From Streptomyces marincola (GTDB taxonomy: Bacteria > Actinomycetota > Actinomycetes > Streptomycetales > Streptomycetaceae), in NCBI RefSeq assembly GCF_020410765.1, contig NZ_CP084541.1:2413001-2477000 (forward strand): a stretch of DNA of 64,000 nt. Direction: 5' to 3'. Positions 50,241-59,345 of the stretch are shown here, in pieces. How positions within the stretch are numbered: the stretch's first letter is position 1; each line of letters opens with the position of its first letter. A program made the position numbers and the translations under genes. Below the pieces are notes generated by a model. It was not told the origin of the DNA. It did no database searches and saw only the letters and a program-made list of their open reading frames with translations.

Positions 50241-51602
50241 ATGGATGTCATGAACGACACGCCCACGGCGTTGCCCGTGGCGGTGCCCTCGACCGCGCTC
50301 TTCACCGACCAGTACGAGCTGACCATGGTCCAGGCCGCGCTGCGGGCGGGCACCGCGCACCGGCGGTCGGTCTTCGAGGTCTTCACCCGCCGGCTCCCCG
50401 AGGGGCGCAGGTACGGCGTGGTGGCGGGCACCGGGCGCGTGCTCGACGCCGTGGAGAACTTCCGCTTCGAGCCCGCCCTGCTCGACTGGCTGCGCGAACG
50501 GAAGGTCGTGGACGAGGCGACCGTCGACTGGCTGGCCGACTACCGGTTCCGCGGCGACATCGACGGCTACCCCGAGGGCGAGGTCTACTTCCCCGGCTCG
50601 CCGATCATGACCGTGCGGGGCACGTTCGCCGAGTGCGTCGTGCTGGAGACGGTGATCCTGTCGATCCTCAACCACGACTCGGCGGTGGCCGCCGCGGCCT
50701 CCCGGATGGCCGTCGCGGCCGGCGACCGCCCGCTGATCGAGATGGGCGCGCGGCGCACCCACGAGCTGGCCGCCGTGGCGGCGGCGCGCGCCGCGTACGT
50801 CGGCGGGTTCTCCTCGACCTCCGACCTGGCCGCGGGCTTCCGCTACGGCATCCCGACCGTGGGCACCAGCGCGCACGCCTTCACGCTCCTGCACGACTCC
50901 GAGCGCGAGGCGTTCACCGCGCAGGTGGAGTCGCTCGGCTCCGGCACCACGCTCCTGGTCGACACCTACGACGTGACGGAGGCGGTGCGCACCGCGGTCG
51001 AGGTGGCGGGCCCCGGGCTCGGCGCGGTGCGGATCGACTCGGGCGACCTGCTCGTCGTGGCGCACCGGGTGCGCAGGCAGCTGGACGAACTCGGTGCCAC
51101 CGGCACGAGGATCGTCGTGACCAGCGACCTCGACGAGTACGCCATCGCCTCCCTGGCCGCGGCGCCGGTCGACGCCTACGGCGTCGGGACCCGCCTGGTC
51201 ACCGGCAGCGGTCACCCGACGTGCTCGATGGTCTACAAGCTCGTCGCCCGGGCGGGCGAGGAGCACGGCGGCGGCGAGGAAGAGGGCGCGCCGCTGGTCC
51301 CGGTGGCCAAGAAGTCCCTGGGCGGCAAGCTGTCGATCGGCGGGCGGAAGTGGGCCGCCCGGCCGCTGGACGCCCACGGGGCCGCCGAGGCCGAGGTCGT
51401 CGGCACCGGGCCCCTGCCGCCGGAGCTGGCCGACCGGCAGGTCCCCGTCGAGCTGATGCGGGCGGGCCGCGCCGTCGCCAGGGAGTCGCTGGACGCGGCC
51501 AGGGACCGCCACCGGCGCGTCCGCGAGGCGCTGCCGCTCTCCGCCAGCCAGCTCTCGCGCGGCGAGCCGGTGCTCCCGACGCGTTACGCGGGGACCGCCT
51601 GA
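50241..51602 (+). CDS. pncB: Nicotinate phosphoribosyltransferase
   Basis: A 453-residue enzyme that converts nicotinate and PRPP to nicotinate mononucleotide in NAD salvage. The N-terminal TDQYELTMVQA and the phosphate-binding VRIDSGDL and GVGTRLVTGSGHPTC are conserved. The ATG at 50241 is used (GTGGGG upstream); ATG at 50250 is also possible. The nicotinamidase gene follows at 52 bases, so the two steps from nicotinamide to the mononucleotide are linked. Confidence 0.95.
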   Translation: MDVMNDTPTALPVAVPSTALFTDQYELTMVQAALRAGTAHRRSVFEVFTRRLPEGRRYGVVAGTGRVLDAVENFRFEPALLDWLRERKVVDEATVDWLADYRFRGDIDGYPEGEVYFPGSPIMTVRGTFAECVVLETVILSILNHDSAVAAAASRMAVAAGDRPLIEMGARRTHELAAVAAARAAYVGGFSSTSDLAAGFRYGIPTVGTSAHAFTLLHDSEREAFTAQVESLGSGTTLLVDTYDVTEAVRTAVEVAGPGLGAVRIDSGDLLVVAHRVRRQLDELGATGTRIVVTSDLDEYAIASLAAAPVDAYGVGTRLVTGSGHPTCSMVYKLVARAGEEHGGGEEEGAPLVPVAKKSLGGKLSIGGRKWAARPLDAHGAAEAEVVGTGPLPPELADRQVPVELMRAGRAVARESLDAARDRHRRVREALPLSASQLSRGEPVLPTRYAGTA

Positions 51603-51654
51603 TGACTACGCTGCTCAACGGCCGCTCAACGCTCTCGCGGGAAGGACGCACCGC

Positions 51655-52245
51655 ATGCACCGCGCACTGATCGTCGTCGACGTGCAGAACGACTTCTGCG
51701 AGGGCGGGTCACTCGCCGTCGCCGGCGGGGCCGGTGTCGCCGCCGCCATCACCGACCTGATCGGCGCGGCCACCGCCGGCTACCGGCACGTGGTGGCCAC
51801 GCGCGACCACCACATCGCGCCGGGCGACCACTTCTCCGCGCACCCGGACTTCACGCACTCGTGGCCGCCGCACTGCGTGGCCGGGACCGAGGGCGCCGCC
51901 TTCCACCCGAACTTCGCGCCCGCCGTCGCCTCGGGAGCGGTCGAGGCCTGCTTCGACAAGGGCGCGCACGCCGCCGCGTACAGCGGCTTCGAGGGCAGCG
52001 ACGAGAACGGCACCGGGCTGGCCGACTGGCTGCGCGCGCACGACGTCGCGGCGGTCGACGTCGTCGGCATCGCCACCGACCACTGCGTGCGGGCCACCGC
52101 GCTCGACGCCGCGCGGGAGGGGTTCGAGACCCGGGTCCTGCTCGGGCTGACGGCCGGGGTCGCCCGGCCCACGGTCGACGCGGCGCTGCGCGAGATGGCG
52201 GCCGGCGGCGTCGAGCTGAGCGGGCAGCCCGTGGTGGCCGGCTGA
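51655..52245 (+). CDS. pncA: Nicotinamidase
   Basis: A 196-residue isochorismatase-fold amidase that turns nicotinamide into nicotinate. The triad is Asp9 (VVDVQNDF), Lys102 (CFDKGAHA) and Cys144 (TDHCVRATA). The metal-site residues are in RDHHIAPGDHFSAHP. The ATG at 51655 is preceded by GGAAGGA. It makes the substrate of the upstream pncB enzyme and is likely in the same operon. Confidence 0.95.
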   Translation: MHRALIVVDVQNDFCEGGSLAVAGGAGVAAAITDLIGAATAGYRHVVATRDHHIAPGDHFSAHPDFTHSWPPHCVAGTEGAAFHPNFAPAVASGAVEACFDKGAHAAAYSGFEGSDENGTGLADWLRAHDVAAVDVVGIATDHCVRATALDAAREGFETRVLLGLTAGVARPTVDAALREMAAGGVELSGQPVVAG

Positions 52246-52270
52246 ACGGCGGCCGGCCGGCGAGGCGCGC

Positions 52271-52588
52271 TCAGGCGGCGGTCGGCCGGCCCCGCAGCAG
52301 GTGCGCCATCGGGTGCCAGCCCTCGGTGGCGTGGCACGGGGCCGGGCGCCACACGACGCCCTCGGGGTGGTGCAGCACGGCCGAGATCTCGTCCGGAGTG
52401 GGCGGGGCGCCGTTCCCCCGCAGGTAGACCGAGCGCAGGCCCAGGTTCCGCAGGCGGGTCAGCGCCCGCGAGCGGTTCGCCGCGTGCACCAGCACGCGGA
52501 CGGCACGGCCCGGGGCACCGGGACGGGGCAGGGCGAGCGCGACGACGACGCTGCCATCGGGCAGCCGGACAAAGCCTCCTTCGGCCAT
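52271..52588 (-). CDS. Small hypothetical protein
   Basis: A 105-residue protein of a type I have seen only in streptomycetes, with no named domain. It begins MAEGGFVRLPDGSVVVALAL and has GNGAPPTPDEISAVLHHPEG in its C-terminal half. No signal peptide or membrane segment is clear. It is convergent with pncA and transcribed in the same direction as the metalloprotease gene, which lies upstream of it by about 210 bases. Confidence 0.65.
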   Translation of the reverse strand: MAEGGFVRLPDGSVVVALALPRPGAPGRAVRVLVHAANRSRALTRLRNLGLRSVYLRGNGAPPTPDEISAVLHHPEGVVWRPAPCHATEGWHPMAHLLRGRPTAA

Positions 52589-52767
52589 GGGGTCACCTTC
52601 TCATCGACTCCGGACGCGGAAAAGCGGTCCCCGACATCCTTACGCCATCGGCCGCCGCCCGTCGAGGGGCGGCGGCCGAATGCGCTCTGACCAGCCATTT
52701 TGCGCCAGATAAGATCAACAACCGTCAGATATCGACGGAACGTGACCGTTCACTCACGCCGGTGGTC

Positions 52768-52795
52768 GCGGCGCCCGGCGCGTGCCGGGCGCCGC
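52768..52795 (-). terminator. Very stable hairpin downstream of the metalloprotease gene
   Basis: A 12-bp perfect stem, GCGGCGCCCGGC (52768-52779) with GCCGGGCGCCGC (52784-52795), and a 4-base loop GCGT lie 4 bases past the protease stop. Confidence 0.8.
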
Positions 52796-52799
52796 GCCC

Positions 52800-55169
52800 T
52801 CAGCGTCCGCTCGGGCCGACCCGGACCAGGATCGGCCGCTCCGCGTTGCCCGGCTGGGCCACCAGGGTGATCCTGGTGTTGGTGTCGGGGACGACCACGC
52901 TGTTGCGCGGGTTCGCCTCGTCCCAGTAGGTGCCGCTGCGGTCGTCGAAGTACGGCGTCGCCCGCTGCGCGGGCAGCGTCGTGGGCTCGCCGTCCAGGTG
53001 CAGCGTCAGCTCGGGCACCCCGTGCTTGCTGAACGTGGCGTCCCGGCTCTGGATGCGGTTGCGCATCAGCGTGCCGTCCGACCAGTACTCGGCCTCCGCG
53101 TTGGCGTCCACCGGCAGGATCAGGCCCTCGCCCGGGTGCTGGCTGGTGTTGTTGTCCGTCTGCGAGGTGTCCCACAGCCAGACCAGCATGCCGTTGCGGT
53201 AGGAGTAGTGCTCGACCCAGTCCGGGCGCTCCGACGCCCAGCCGAAGTTGTACGGGCCGGTGCGCAGCGTCTCGTCGTAGCCGACGTACTGGCGGTTCTC
53301 CACGATGTAGTACTGCGGGTACTCGCCCGTGACGGACGCGCCCACGATGCGGAAGCCGTCCACGGCCCAATCACCCTCGCCCGCCTCGGCGTTGTCGGCG
53401 AACACCTGCTCGCCGTCGGCCGTGACCGTGAGCGCGTCGGCCGTGAACCCGGTGCCGGAGACGGACCCGTCCGTCTGGTAGCGGAACCGGATGTCGACCG
53501 ACTGCCCCGCGTAGGCGTCCAGCGGGAAGGACAGCGCCACATCGCCGCCCGACTCGCCGGTCAGCGCCGGGCGGTCCGCGCCGTCCCGCGGCAACTCCTC
53601 ACCGTCCGCGGTCCCTTCGAGCGGGACCCACGTGGCGCCGCCGTCCGCGGACGCCTCGGCGTACAGGAAGTCGTAGTCCTGCTCGATGCTCCACCAGCCG
53701 GTCAGGTCGAGCGACGCCGTGCTCGCCCCGCCGAGGTCGACCGTGCGGGTCAGCGTGCTGTTCAGGTCGTCGCCGGAACCGCTCCACCACTGCGCCTCGC
53801 CCTCGGCGGGCTCGTGCACCTCGGTGGTCACCGTCTTGTCGGGCAGTTCGACGATCAGCGCCTGGGACGCGTTGCCCTGCGCGCCCCGCCCCTCGGGATA
53901 GGTGAGCGCGGAAGCGCCGAGGCGGTGCGTGGAACGGGTCGCCGCCCGCGCCGTGTCGTAGTCGAGCCAGCCCAGTTGCAGCTTCTCCCACGGGCCCATG
54001 TCGTTCGGCAGCTCACCGATCGTCCCCTCGCCCGGGCCGAGCCACGAACCCGAGGACATCGAGGACCAGAAGCCGGTGCCGTTCTCGCCGCCCTGCGTGT
54101 CGTACAGGTCCGGCAGGCCCAGGTCGTGCGCGAACTCGTGCGCGAACACGCCGACTCCGCCGTTCTCCGGCTGGATCGTGTAGTCGCCGACCCACAGCCC
54201 GGTGTCCGCGATCTGGGTGCCGCCCGCCAGGTTGTACTCGGGACCGGTGTGCCCGATCTGGTCGTTGAACGCGTACCAGCGGTGCGCCCAGATGGCGTCC
54301 TCGCCCTGCGCGCCGCCGCCCGCCGACTCGTCCTCGCCCGCGTGCACGATCTGGAAGTGGTCCAGGTAGCCGTCCGGCTCGTTGAAGTCGCCGTCGCCGT
54401 CGTAGTCGTAACGGTCCTGGCGGTCGTACTCGGCCAGCGTGGCCGCCAGTTCCTCCGGCGTCGCGCCGGCCGCGAGCTGGTCCTCGTACCAGGCGTTGAC
54501 GCCGTCGGCCACGACCTCCCACACCGAGCGGCACACGCTGTCACCGCAGGCGTTGTTGCCGTACCTGGCCTCGTTGTAGTCGACCAGCACCCAGTCGGTG
54601 ACGTGGCCCTCCACGGTGTAGCGGCCCGAGGACTGGCTCTCGAAGTACTGCTTCACCGACGGGACGGCGGGATCGTCCGAGTAGTAGATGTCCTCGTAGT
54701 ACTGGCGGTCGAAGTCCTCGCGCCAGATGGTGGTGTTGTCCGTCTCGCGGTCCGGCTCGGCGATCTGGTTGACCCGCGGGCCCGGGTCGCCTCCGAACTC
54801 GGGGTGGATCTCGTCGCCGAACTCCACCAGCACGGTGAAGATCCGGTCCGTCCCGGTGACGGCGGTCTCCACGAACTCGCCGTCGCTCAGCTCCACCACC
54901 TCGGAGCCGCCCAGGGTGCGGGCGCTGGCCCCGTCGGCGACCAACTGCCGTGCGGCCTCCTGCCGCTGGGCCTCACGCTTGTCGCCGAGCGGGTTCTCCA
55001 GCTCGGGGGCCGCCGAGAACGCCCGCGCGTCGCGCGGCACTTCCTCGGCGTCGGCCACCGGCTGCGCCTGCGCAGCCCCGACGGGCACGAGCACGGCCGC
55101 TCCGACGGCGGCGACGGCCGTCGCCACGGCGGCGGTTCTCGTTCTTATGGACCGCTTTCCGGTGTTCAC
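52800..55169 (-). CDS. Immune inhibitor A-like M6 metalloprotease (secreted)
   Basis: A 789-residue exported protease. The N-terminus has a signal sequence (AAVATAVAAVGAAVLVPVGAAQA), then a propeptide. The zinc site is His344-Glu345-xx-His348 in VFAHEFAHDLGLPDLYD, the M6 (InhA) pattern. C-terminal regions have beta-rich domains with aromatic-rich segments, probably carbohydrate- or protein-binding. I use the GTG at 55169 because it is followed at once by a good signal peptide; GGGGAGG lies 11 bases upstream. A tandem repeat lies upstream at 55213-55251. Confidence 0.9.
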   Translation of the reverse strand: MNTGKRSIRTRTAAVATAVAAVGAAVLVPVGAAQAQPVADAEEVPRDARAFSAAPELENPLGDKREAQRQEAARQLVADGASARTLGGSEVVELSDGEFVETAVTGTDRIFTVLVEFGDEIHPEFGGDPGPRVNQIAEPDRETDNTTIWREDFDRQYYEDIYYSDDPAVPSVKQYFESQSSGRYTVEGHVTDWVLVDYNEARYGNNACGDSVCRSVWEVVADGVNAWYEDQLAAGATPEELAATLAEYDRQDRYDYDGDGDFNEPDGYLDHFQIVHAGEDESAGGGAQGEDAIWAHRWYAFNDQIGHTGPEYNLAGGTQIADTGLWVGDYTIQPENGGVGVFAHEFAHDLGLPDLYDTQGGENGTGFWSSMSSGSWLGPGEGTIGELPNDMGPWEKLQLGWLDYDTARAATRSTHRLGASALTYPEGRGAQGNASQALIVELPDKTVTTEVHEPAEGEAQWWSGSGDDLNSTLTRTVDLGGASTASLDLTGWWSIEQDYDFLYAEASADGGATWVPLEGTADGEELPRDGADRPALTGESGGDVALSFPLDAYAGQSVDIRFRYQTDGSVSGTGFTADALTVTADGEQVFADNAEAGEGDWAVDGFRIVGASVTGEYPQYYIVENRQYVGYDETLRTGPYNFGWASERPDWVEHYSYRNGMLVWLWDTSQTDNNTSQHPGEGLILPVDANAEAEYWSDGTLMRNRIQSRDATFSKHGVPELTLHLDGEPTTLPAQRATPYFDDRSGTYWDEANPRNSVVVPDTNTRITLVAQPGNAERPILVRVGPSGR

Positions 55170-55212
55170 GTGTTGCCTGGCCTCCCCTGCGTACGCAGTG
55201 ATGTCGTGGGAC

Positions 55213-55251
55213 GCGTTTGACATGAGTGGGACAGAAGCATTTGACATGAGT
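55213..55251. promoter_or_regulatory. Two 15-bp direct repeats upstream of the metalloprotease gene
   Basis: GCGTTTGACATGAGT (55213-55227) and GCATTTGACATGAGT (55237-55251) match at 14 of 15 positions with start-to-start distance 24. They lie 44 bases upstream of the protease start. The repeat is the right size and place for two bound regulator dimers. It is not part of any gene. Confidence 0.6.
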
Positions 55252-55503
55252 CAGGCAGAAAAAGACACCCCTCAATCCGGCTCGCGCGTACGACCGCGGT
55301 CGTACGGCGGCCCGCCGCCGCGCGGTTCCGTGCGCCCCCCTGCTCCCCCCGTGCTCCCGCACCGCCCGGGGCGCGCGCTTACGGCATCCAAGACCTGGGC
55401 ACTGAGCCCCCCAGAACCGTCCGGAAGTGCCGTCCCCTCTTCCGGGTCCCTTCCGGGCGGCCACCCGCAGCCCTCACCGAGGCACTCCCAGGACGGAACC
55501 GCC
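55252..55503. other. Divergent intergenic region upstream of a small membrane gene
   Basis: Together with the repeats this is a 334-base gap (55170-55503) between the protease gene (minus) and the small gene at 55504 (plus). It should hold both promoters. I see no further gene; frames across it carry stops or lack starts. Confidence 0.5.
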
Positions 55504-55770
55504 ATGCCGCACCCGACTCCCGTGCAGATCGCCTACGGTTCGGCCACGGTCATCTCCCTCACGTTCGTCTCCCTGCTCCTGCTCCCCGCGGCGGCGGGGC
55601 CCGCGGTGGTCCTCATCGCCACGCTCGCGCTGATCGCCGGGGCCTGGGTCGCCGTCGCCGCCCCGGGACGCCGCCAGGCGCCCGAGGGCCGGGCGCCGGG
55701 GGCCGCGGGCCCGGCCGCGGGGTCCGCCCGGCCCGTCGGCACGGCGCGGCGGCCGGGCGCGCACGTCTGA
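55504..55770 (+). CDS. Small membrane protein of unknown function
   Basis: An 88-residue protein with two hydrophobic segments (about residues 8-28 and 33-53: VISLTFVSLLLLPAAAG and LIATLALIAGAWVAVA) and a Pro/Gly/Arg-rich tail. No family is recognised. The start is the ATG at 55504 with a weak GGACGGA upstream. It is convergent with an RDD gene. Confidence 0.6.
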   Translation: MPHPTPVQIAYGSATVISLTFVSLLLLPAAAGPAVVLIATLALIAGAWVAVAAPGRRQAPEGRAPGAAGPAAGSARPVGTARRPGAHV

Positions 55771-55804
55771 CGGCGCGTCGCGGCCCGCGCCGCGCCGGCG
55801 CCCC

Positions 55805-56407
55805 TCAGACGGCGGAGACGACCACGGTCCGCGCCGCCTTGTCGTGCAGACACTGCCGGTAGGGCCGGTCCCACGTGCAGGACAGGACGTTCAGCAGCCA
55901 GAACAGGAAGCCGATGCACGGCACGAGCTGCGGCAGCGCGTAGACCGCGGCCCGCGTCCAGGCCGGATTGCCGCGCGGCACCGCGCCGTCGTCGAGCATC
56001 GCCACGCGCACGCGCGTCACCATCTTGCCGACGGTCTGGCCGCGGGCGCTGAGCATGAGCGCCTCGTAGACGAAGTAGACGAGCAGCACGACGGCCTGCT
56101 GCCCGTAGCCGCCGCCCCCGTTGTCGAACTCGTAGTCGCCCATGAACGGCAGCATGAGCAGCGACACGGGGATGCCGACGATCAACGAGTCGATGATCCT
56201 CGCGAGCAGCCTGCGGCCGAGCGAGGCGAGCGGCGGCATGCCGGCGAGCGGGTCGGCGGCGCCCCCCGCGCCGCCGTAGGGGTTGCCGCCGTAGCGGTCG
56301 CCCGGCGGCTCACTGGGCGGAGGTGCCTTGGGCAGGTCCGACGCGCTCCGGTCGGGGCCGCTTCCCGGCTCGTCGCCGGGGCCGGGTCTTGGCTGCTCGG
56401 TGCTCAT
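55805..56407 (-). CDS. RDD-family membrane protein
   Basis: A 200-residue protein with a Pro-rich cytoplasmic start (about 60 residues) and an RDD domain with three or so membrane segments. The RDD Arg-Asp-Asp pattern fits ARIIDSLIVGIPVSLLML. RDD proteins are multi-pass membrane proteins of uncertain role, sometimes transport-linked. The related gene directly upstream at 56486 is a longer paralogue, so this is likely a tandem duplication. Confidence 0.87.
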   Translation of the reverse strand: MSTEQPRPGPGDEPGSGPDRSASDLPKAPPPSEPPGDRYGGNPYGGAGGAADPLAGMPPLASLGRRLLARIIDSLIVGIPVSLLMLPFMGDYEFDNGGGGYGQQAVVLLVYFVYEALMLSARGQTVGKMVTRVRVAMLDDGAVPRGNPAWTRAAVYALPQLVPCIGFLFWLLNVLSCTWDRPYRQCLHDKAARTVVVSAV

Positions 56408-56485
56408 GATCGCCAGTCAAACCCGGCCCCCGCGCGCCCGCATCCCGGCACCGGCCGCCGCGCGAGGCGGCGTGGGCCGACCGGC

Positions 56486-58237
56486 TCAGTCCTCGCGGTC
56501 CCGCGGCTTCAGCGTGCCGACGAACGTACCCGCCGCCTTGTCGTGCCAGCACTGGCGCCAGGGCCGGTCGCGCAGGGCCCACAGCACGTTCACGACGCCC
56601 ACCACCAGTACACCCAGCAGGCTGTACACCAGCCAGCGCAGCAACGCCGCACCGAAGCCCGGCTTCTCCTGCTGCTGGATGTCGAGCACCCGGAGACCGA
56701 ACAGCGCCTTGCCCGGCGTCCTGCCCCACAGCGCGGTCGGCAGCGCTTCGAGCAGCAGGCCCACGCCGAGGAACACCCCGATGACCATGGCCAGATACCC
56801 GCCCGTGGTCCCGTCGATCAGCCAGACCGTCTCGGTGACCCCGGCCCGTTCTGCCGCGTCCACCTGGTCCTGGATGTGGTCCCTGGCGTCGCCGAGCAGC
56901 GGGAGGCCGAACGCGACGGCCGCGCCGACGGGCAGCAGGGAGTCGACGAGCCGGGCCAGCACCCGCCGGCCGAGGGCGGCCGGGTGGGCCTGCGTGGTCT
57001 CGAACCGCCGGATCATCGTCAGGGCCTCGCCCTGGTGCGACTGGAGGAACGGCGACTGCTGCGGGTGGGCCTGCTGCGGCGGATAGCCGTAGCCGCCGGG
57101 CGCCGCGCCGCCGGCCTGCTGGGGCGGATAGCCGTAGCCACCGGGCGCGCCCGCGCCGGGCTGCTGGGGCGGGTAACCGTAGCCGCCGGGCGCCGCGCCG
57201 CCCGCCTGCTGCGGCGGATAGCCGTAGCCGGGCTGCGGGGCCCGCGCCTGCTGCGGGGAGGGCTGGGCCTGCTGGGCCTGCTGGGGCGCCCGCTGCTGCG
57301 CGGCCGGCGGCACGGCCGCGCCCGCCTGCGGCACCGCCGCGCCCTGCGCCTGCGCGCGCGGTTGCGCGGGCGCGGCGGGGCCCGCCGGGGCGTTCACGAC
57401 CGGCGCGGGCGACGGCCCTGCCGCCGGCGCGCGCCCGGCCTGCGGCTGCGCGCCCTGGGGCGCCTGCTGCGCCAGGTCGCGCACCTGGCGCTCCCACGAG
57501 CCGCCCGCCGTCGCGATGTCCGTGCGCCGCAGGGTCGTCGTCTCCTCCTTGGGAGCCGGCTCGGGCGGCTGCGGCCGGGCCGCGGGCTGCTCGGCGGGCG
57601 GGGCGGGCGAGGCGGGCGAGGCGGGCGAGGCGGGCGGGGCGGGCGAGGCGGGCGAAGGCGAGCTGTCCGCCGAGGGCCGGCGGAACTGCCCGCGCGGGTC
57701 GACCCGGCCCGCCGCGGCCACCGGCGAGGTGCTGACGTCCTCGTCCGAGCCCCACGCGGCCCGGCTCCCGGCCTGCTGCTGCGCGGCCCGCGCCTGCCCC
57801 CGCTCCGGGGAGCTGCGCGCGGGCTGCCCCGCCGCCGGCGGCTGCGCCCCGGCGCCCGCGGCCGGCCACGCGCCGGCCGGCTCCTGCCGCGCGACCTCGC
57901 CGCGCCCGCGCACCTCGGGAAGCGCGTTTCCGCCGCCCCCGCCCTGTGCGGCGGGCGCGCCCTGCGGGTCCTCGTCGAAGAAGAACGGCTGCGTCTCACC
58001 GGCCCGGGCGGGCGGAACCGCCGGCCCCGCGACGGCCGGGCCGGCCGCCGCGCCGGACGGCGGCGTGGGCACCGGCTCGCCCTCCCGCGGCTCGGGCCGG
58101 CTGCTGCCGGGCACCCACGCGGTGCCGTTCCAGTACCGGATGTAGCCGGGAATGGACGGGTCCGGATACCAGTTGGGCCCCGGGCCGCCGCCTGCGTTGC
58201 CTGATGAGGGCGGGGAGCCTGCGGTTGGGGAGCTCAT
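56486..58237 (-). CDS. DUF2510-RDD membrane protein with PPQQ repeats
   Basis: A 583-residue protein. Residues about 21-45 are a DUF2510 domain (NWYPDPSIPGYIRYWNGTAW). A very long Pro/Ala/Gln/Gly linker of about 320 residues follows, including four copies of GYGYPPQQ near residues 335-395 (DNA around 57055-57235). The C-terminal 160 residues are an RDD domain (ARLVDSLLPVGAAVAFGL). The linker is probably disordered. The start is the ATG at 58237. Confidence 0.88.
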   Translation of the reverse strand: MSSPTAGSPPSSGNAGGGPGPNWYPDPSIPGYIRYWNGTAWVPGSSRPEPREGEPVPTPPSGAAAGPAVAGPAVPPARAGETQPFFFDEDPQGAPAAQGGGGGNALPEVRGRGEVARQEPAGAWPAAGAGAQPPAAGQPARSSPERGQARAAQQQAGSRAAWGSDEDVSTSPVAAAGRVDPRGQFRRPSADSSPSPASPAPPASPASPASPAPPAEQPAARPQPPEPAPKEETTTLRRTDIATAGGSWERQVRDLAQQAPQGAQPQAGRAPAAGPSPAPVVNAPAGPAAPAQPRAQAQGAAVPQAGAAVPPAAQQRAPQQAQQAQPSPQQARAPQPGYGYPPQQAGGAAPGGYGYPPQQPGAGAPGGYGYPPQQAGGAAPGGYGYPPQQAHPQQSPFLQSHQGEALTMIRRFETTQAHPAALGRRVLARLVDSLLPVGAAVAFGLPLLGDARDHIQDQVDAAERAGVTETVWLIDGTTGGYLAMVIGVFLGVGLLLEALPTALWGRTPGKALFGLRVLDIQQQEKPGFGAALLRWLVYSLLGVLVVGVVNVLWALRDRPWRQCWHDKAAGTFVGTLKPRDRED

Positions 58238-58613
58238 CGGTTCCGATCTCCTCGTCCGTGCAGTGCTGTTCTCTCTGAACCAAGCATGTTACGTCGGTGG
58301 GGGCCCCGCTTCGGCCGAGTCCCCACCAGACAGCGACCATAGCCAACTCGCGGGCGCGGCGAGAGCCGCCCGCCCCCCGCACGGCCGCCCGCGGACGCGT
58401 CCGTGGCAGGACTGGGACACACCTGGGACAGTGCGCCGACCGGGCCGCCGCGGCAACGGTCCGGCGCGCGCGGTCCGTTGGCGCACCGGCACCCGGACCG
58501 TTGGCGCACCGGCACGCACGCCTTCGGCGGCGCGCGGCCCCTCGGCGGCCTGCCGGCCGGCCAGCACCGCACCCGCGCCGCCCCCGCCCGGCCGCCGCCC
58601 GGCCGCGCGGCCC
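58238..58613. other. Intergenic region with direct repeats
   Basis: This 376-base gap lies between the DUF2510-RDD start and the end of the Lrp gene. Frames here have no good starts or family match. It contains a 23-bp-period direct repeat at 58475-58515. Confidence 0.5.
58475..58515. repeat. Two 18-bp direct repeats, period 23
   Basis: CCGTTGGCGCACCGGCAC occurs at 58475-58492 and again at 58498-58515. The 5-base spacers are also alike, so this looks like a recent tandem duplication in non-coding DNA. Confidence 0.75.
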
Positions 58614-59150
58614 TCAGCCGCGCGGTCCCGGCTCCCCCGCGGCCCCGCGCGCGCGGCCCGCCGCGCGCGCCGCGCCCGGGGGCCGGCGGCCCGCGGCGTG
58701 CCTGACCAGCGGCATCACCCGCAGCGGCACCGGGTTCTCCATGACGATGGCGGTGGATGACCTGACGATGCCGTCGAAGCCGACCACCTGGTCGATCACC
58801 CGCTGGAGATCGGCGTTGGACCGCGCCACCAGCCGGCACAGCATGTCGCCCTCGCCCGTGATGGTGTGCAGTTCCAGCACCTCGGGCACGCCGCCGAGGT
58901 GCCGGCGCACCTCCTCGCCCCGCCCCTGCTTGATCTCCAGCGTGGCGAACGCGGTGACAGGGAACCCCAGTGCGGCGGGGTCGACGTCGGGCCCGAAGCC
59001 GCGGATCACGCCCCCGGTCCGCAGCTTCTCCAGCCGCGCCTGCGCCGTGCCCCGTGCCACGCCGAGGCGGCGGGACACTTCGAGCACGCCGATGCGCGGC
59101 TCCCTGGCGAGGAGTTCGAGCAGTCGGGCGTCCAGTTCGTCGATGGCCAT
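58614..59150 (-). CDS. Lrp/AsnC-family transcriptional regulator
   Basis: A 178-residue feast/famine regulator. Residues 1-60 are the AsnC helix-turn-helix (IGVLEVSRRLGVARGTAQARLEKLR), and residues 65-145 are the RAM effector domain (VTAFATLEIKQ, HTITGEGDMLCRL). The last 30 residues are Arg/Ala/Pro/Gly-rich and longer than usual. The ATG at 59150 has AGGAGG upstream. Amino-acid specificity cannot be told. Confidence 0.92.
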   Translation of the reverse strand: MAIDELDARLLELLAREPRIGVLEVSRRLGVARGTAQARLEKLRTGGVIRGFGPDVDPAALGFPVTAFATLEIKQGRGEEVRRHLGGVPEVLELHTITGEGDMLCRLVARSNADLQRVIDQVVGFDGIVRSSTAIVMENPVPLRVMPLVRHAAGRRPPGAARAAGRARGAAGEPGPRG

Positions 59151-59310
59151 GGCGAACCTCCTGGCGGGGCGGGTGCGGTGCAGGACGGCGCGGGCGGCAC
59201 CGCGCGCGTGCCGCGGGACACCATGCTCGGGCGCGGGGCACGCCGGTGGCCAGCCCCGGCCCGGTCGGCACCTGGCGCTCCCGCCGGCGCCCCGCTCCGG
59301 CGGCAGGCGG

Positions 59311-59345
59311 CGGCCGTCGGCCGTCGGCCGTCGGCCGTCGGCCGG
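59311..59345. repeat. 7-bp tandem repeat (CGGCCGT), 4 full copies and one partial
   Basis: Copies at 59311, 59318, 59325 and 59332 are perfect; the fifth at 59339 ends in G. It is about 160 bases upstream of the Lrp start. Slippage could vary the copy number. Confidence 0.85.

Noticed and set aside
55217..55246. TTGACA in the protease repeats as a plus-strand -35 element.
   Set aside because: No -10 hexamer at 16-19 bases; the two copies are better explained as an operator.
58289..58567. Minus-strand 92-codon frame between the DUF2510-RDD and Lrp genes.
   Set aside because: It includes the direct repeat, has no ribosome site and no recognisable domain.
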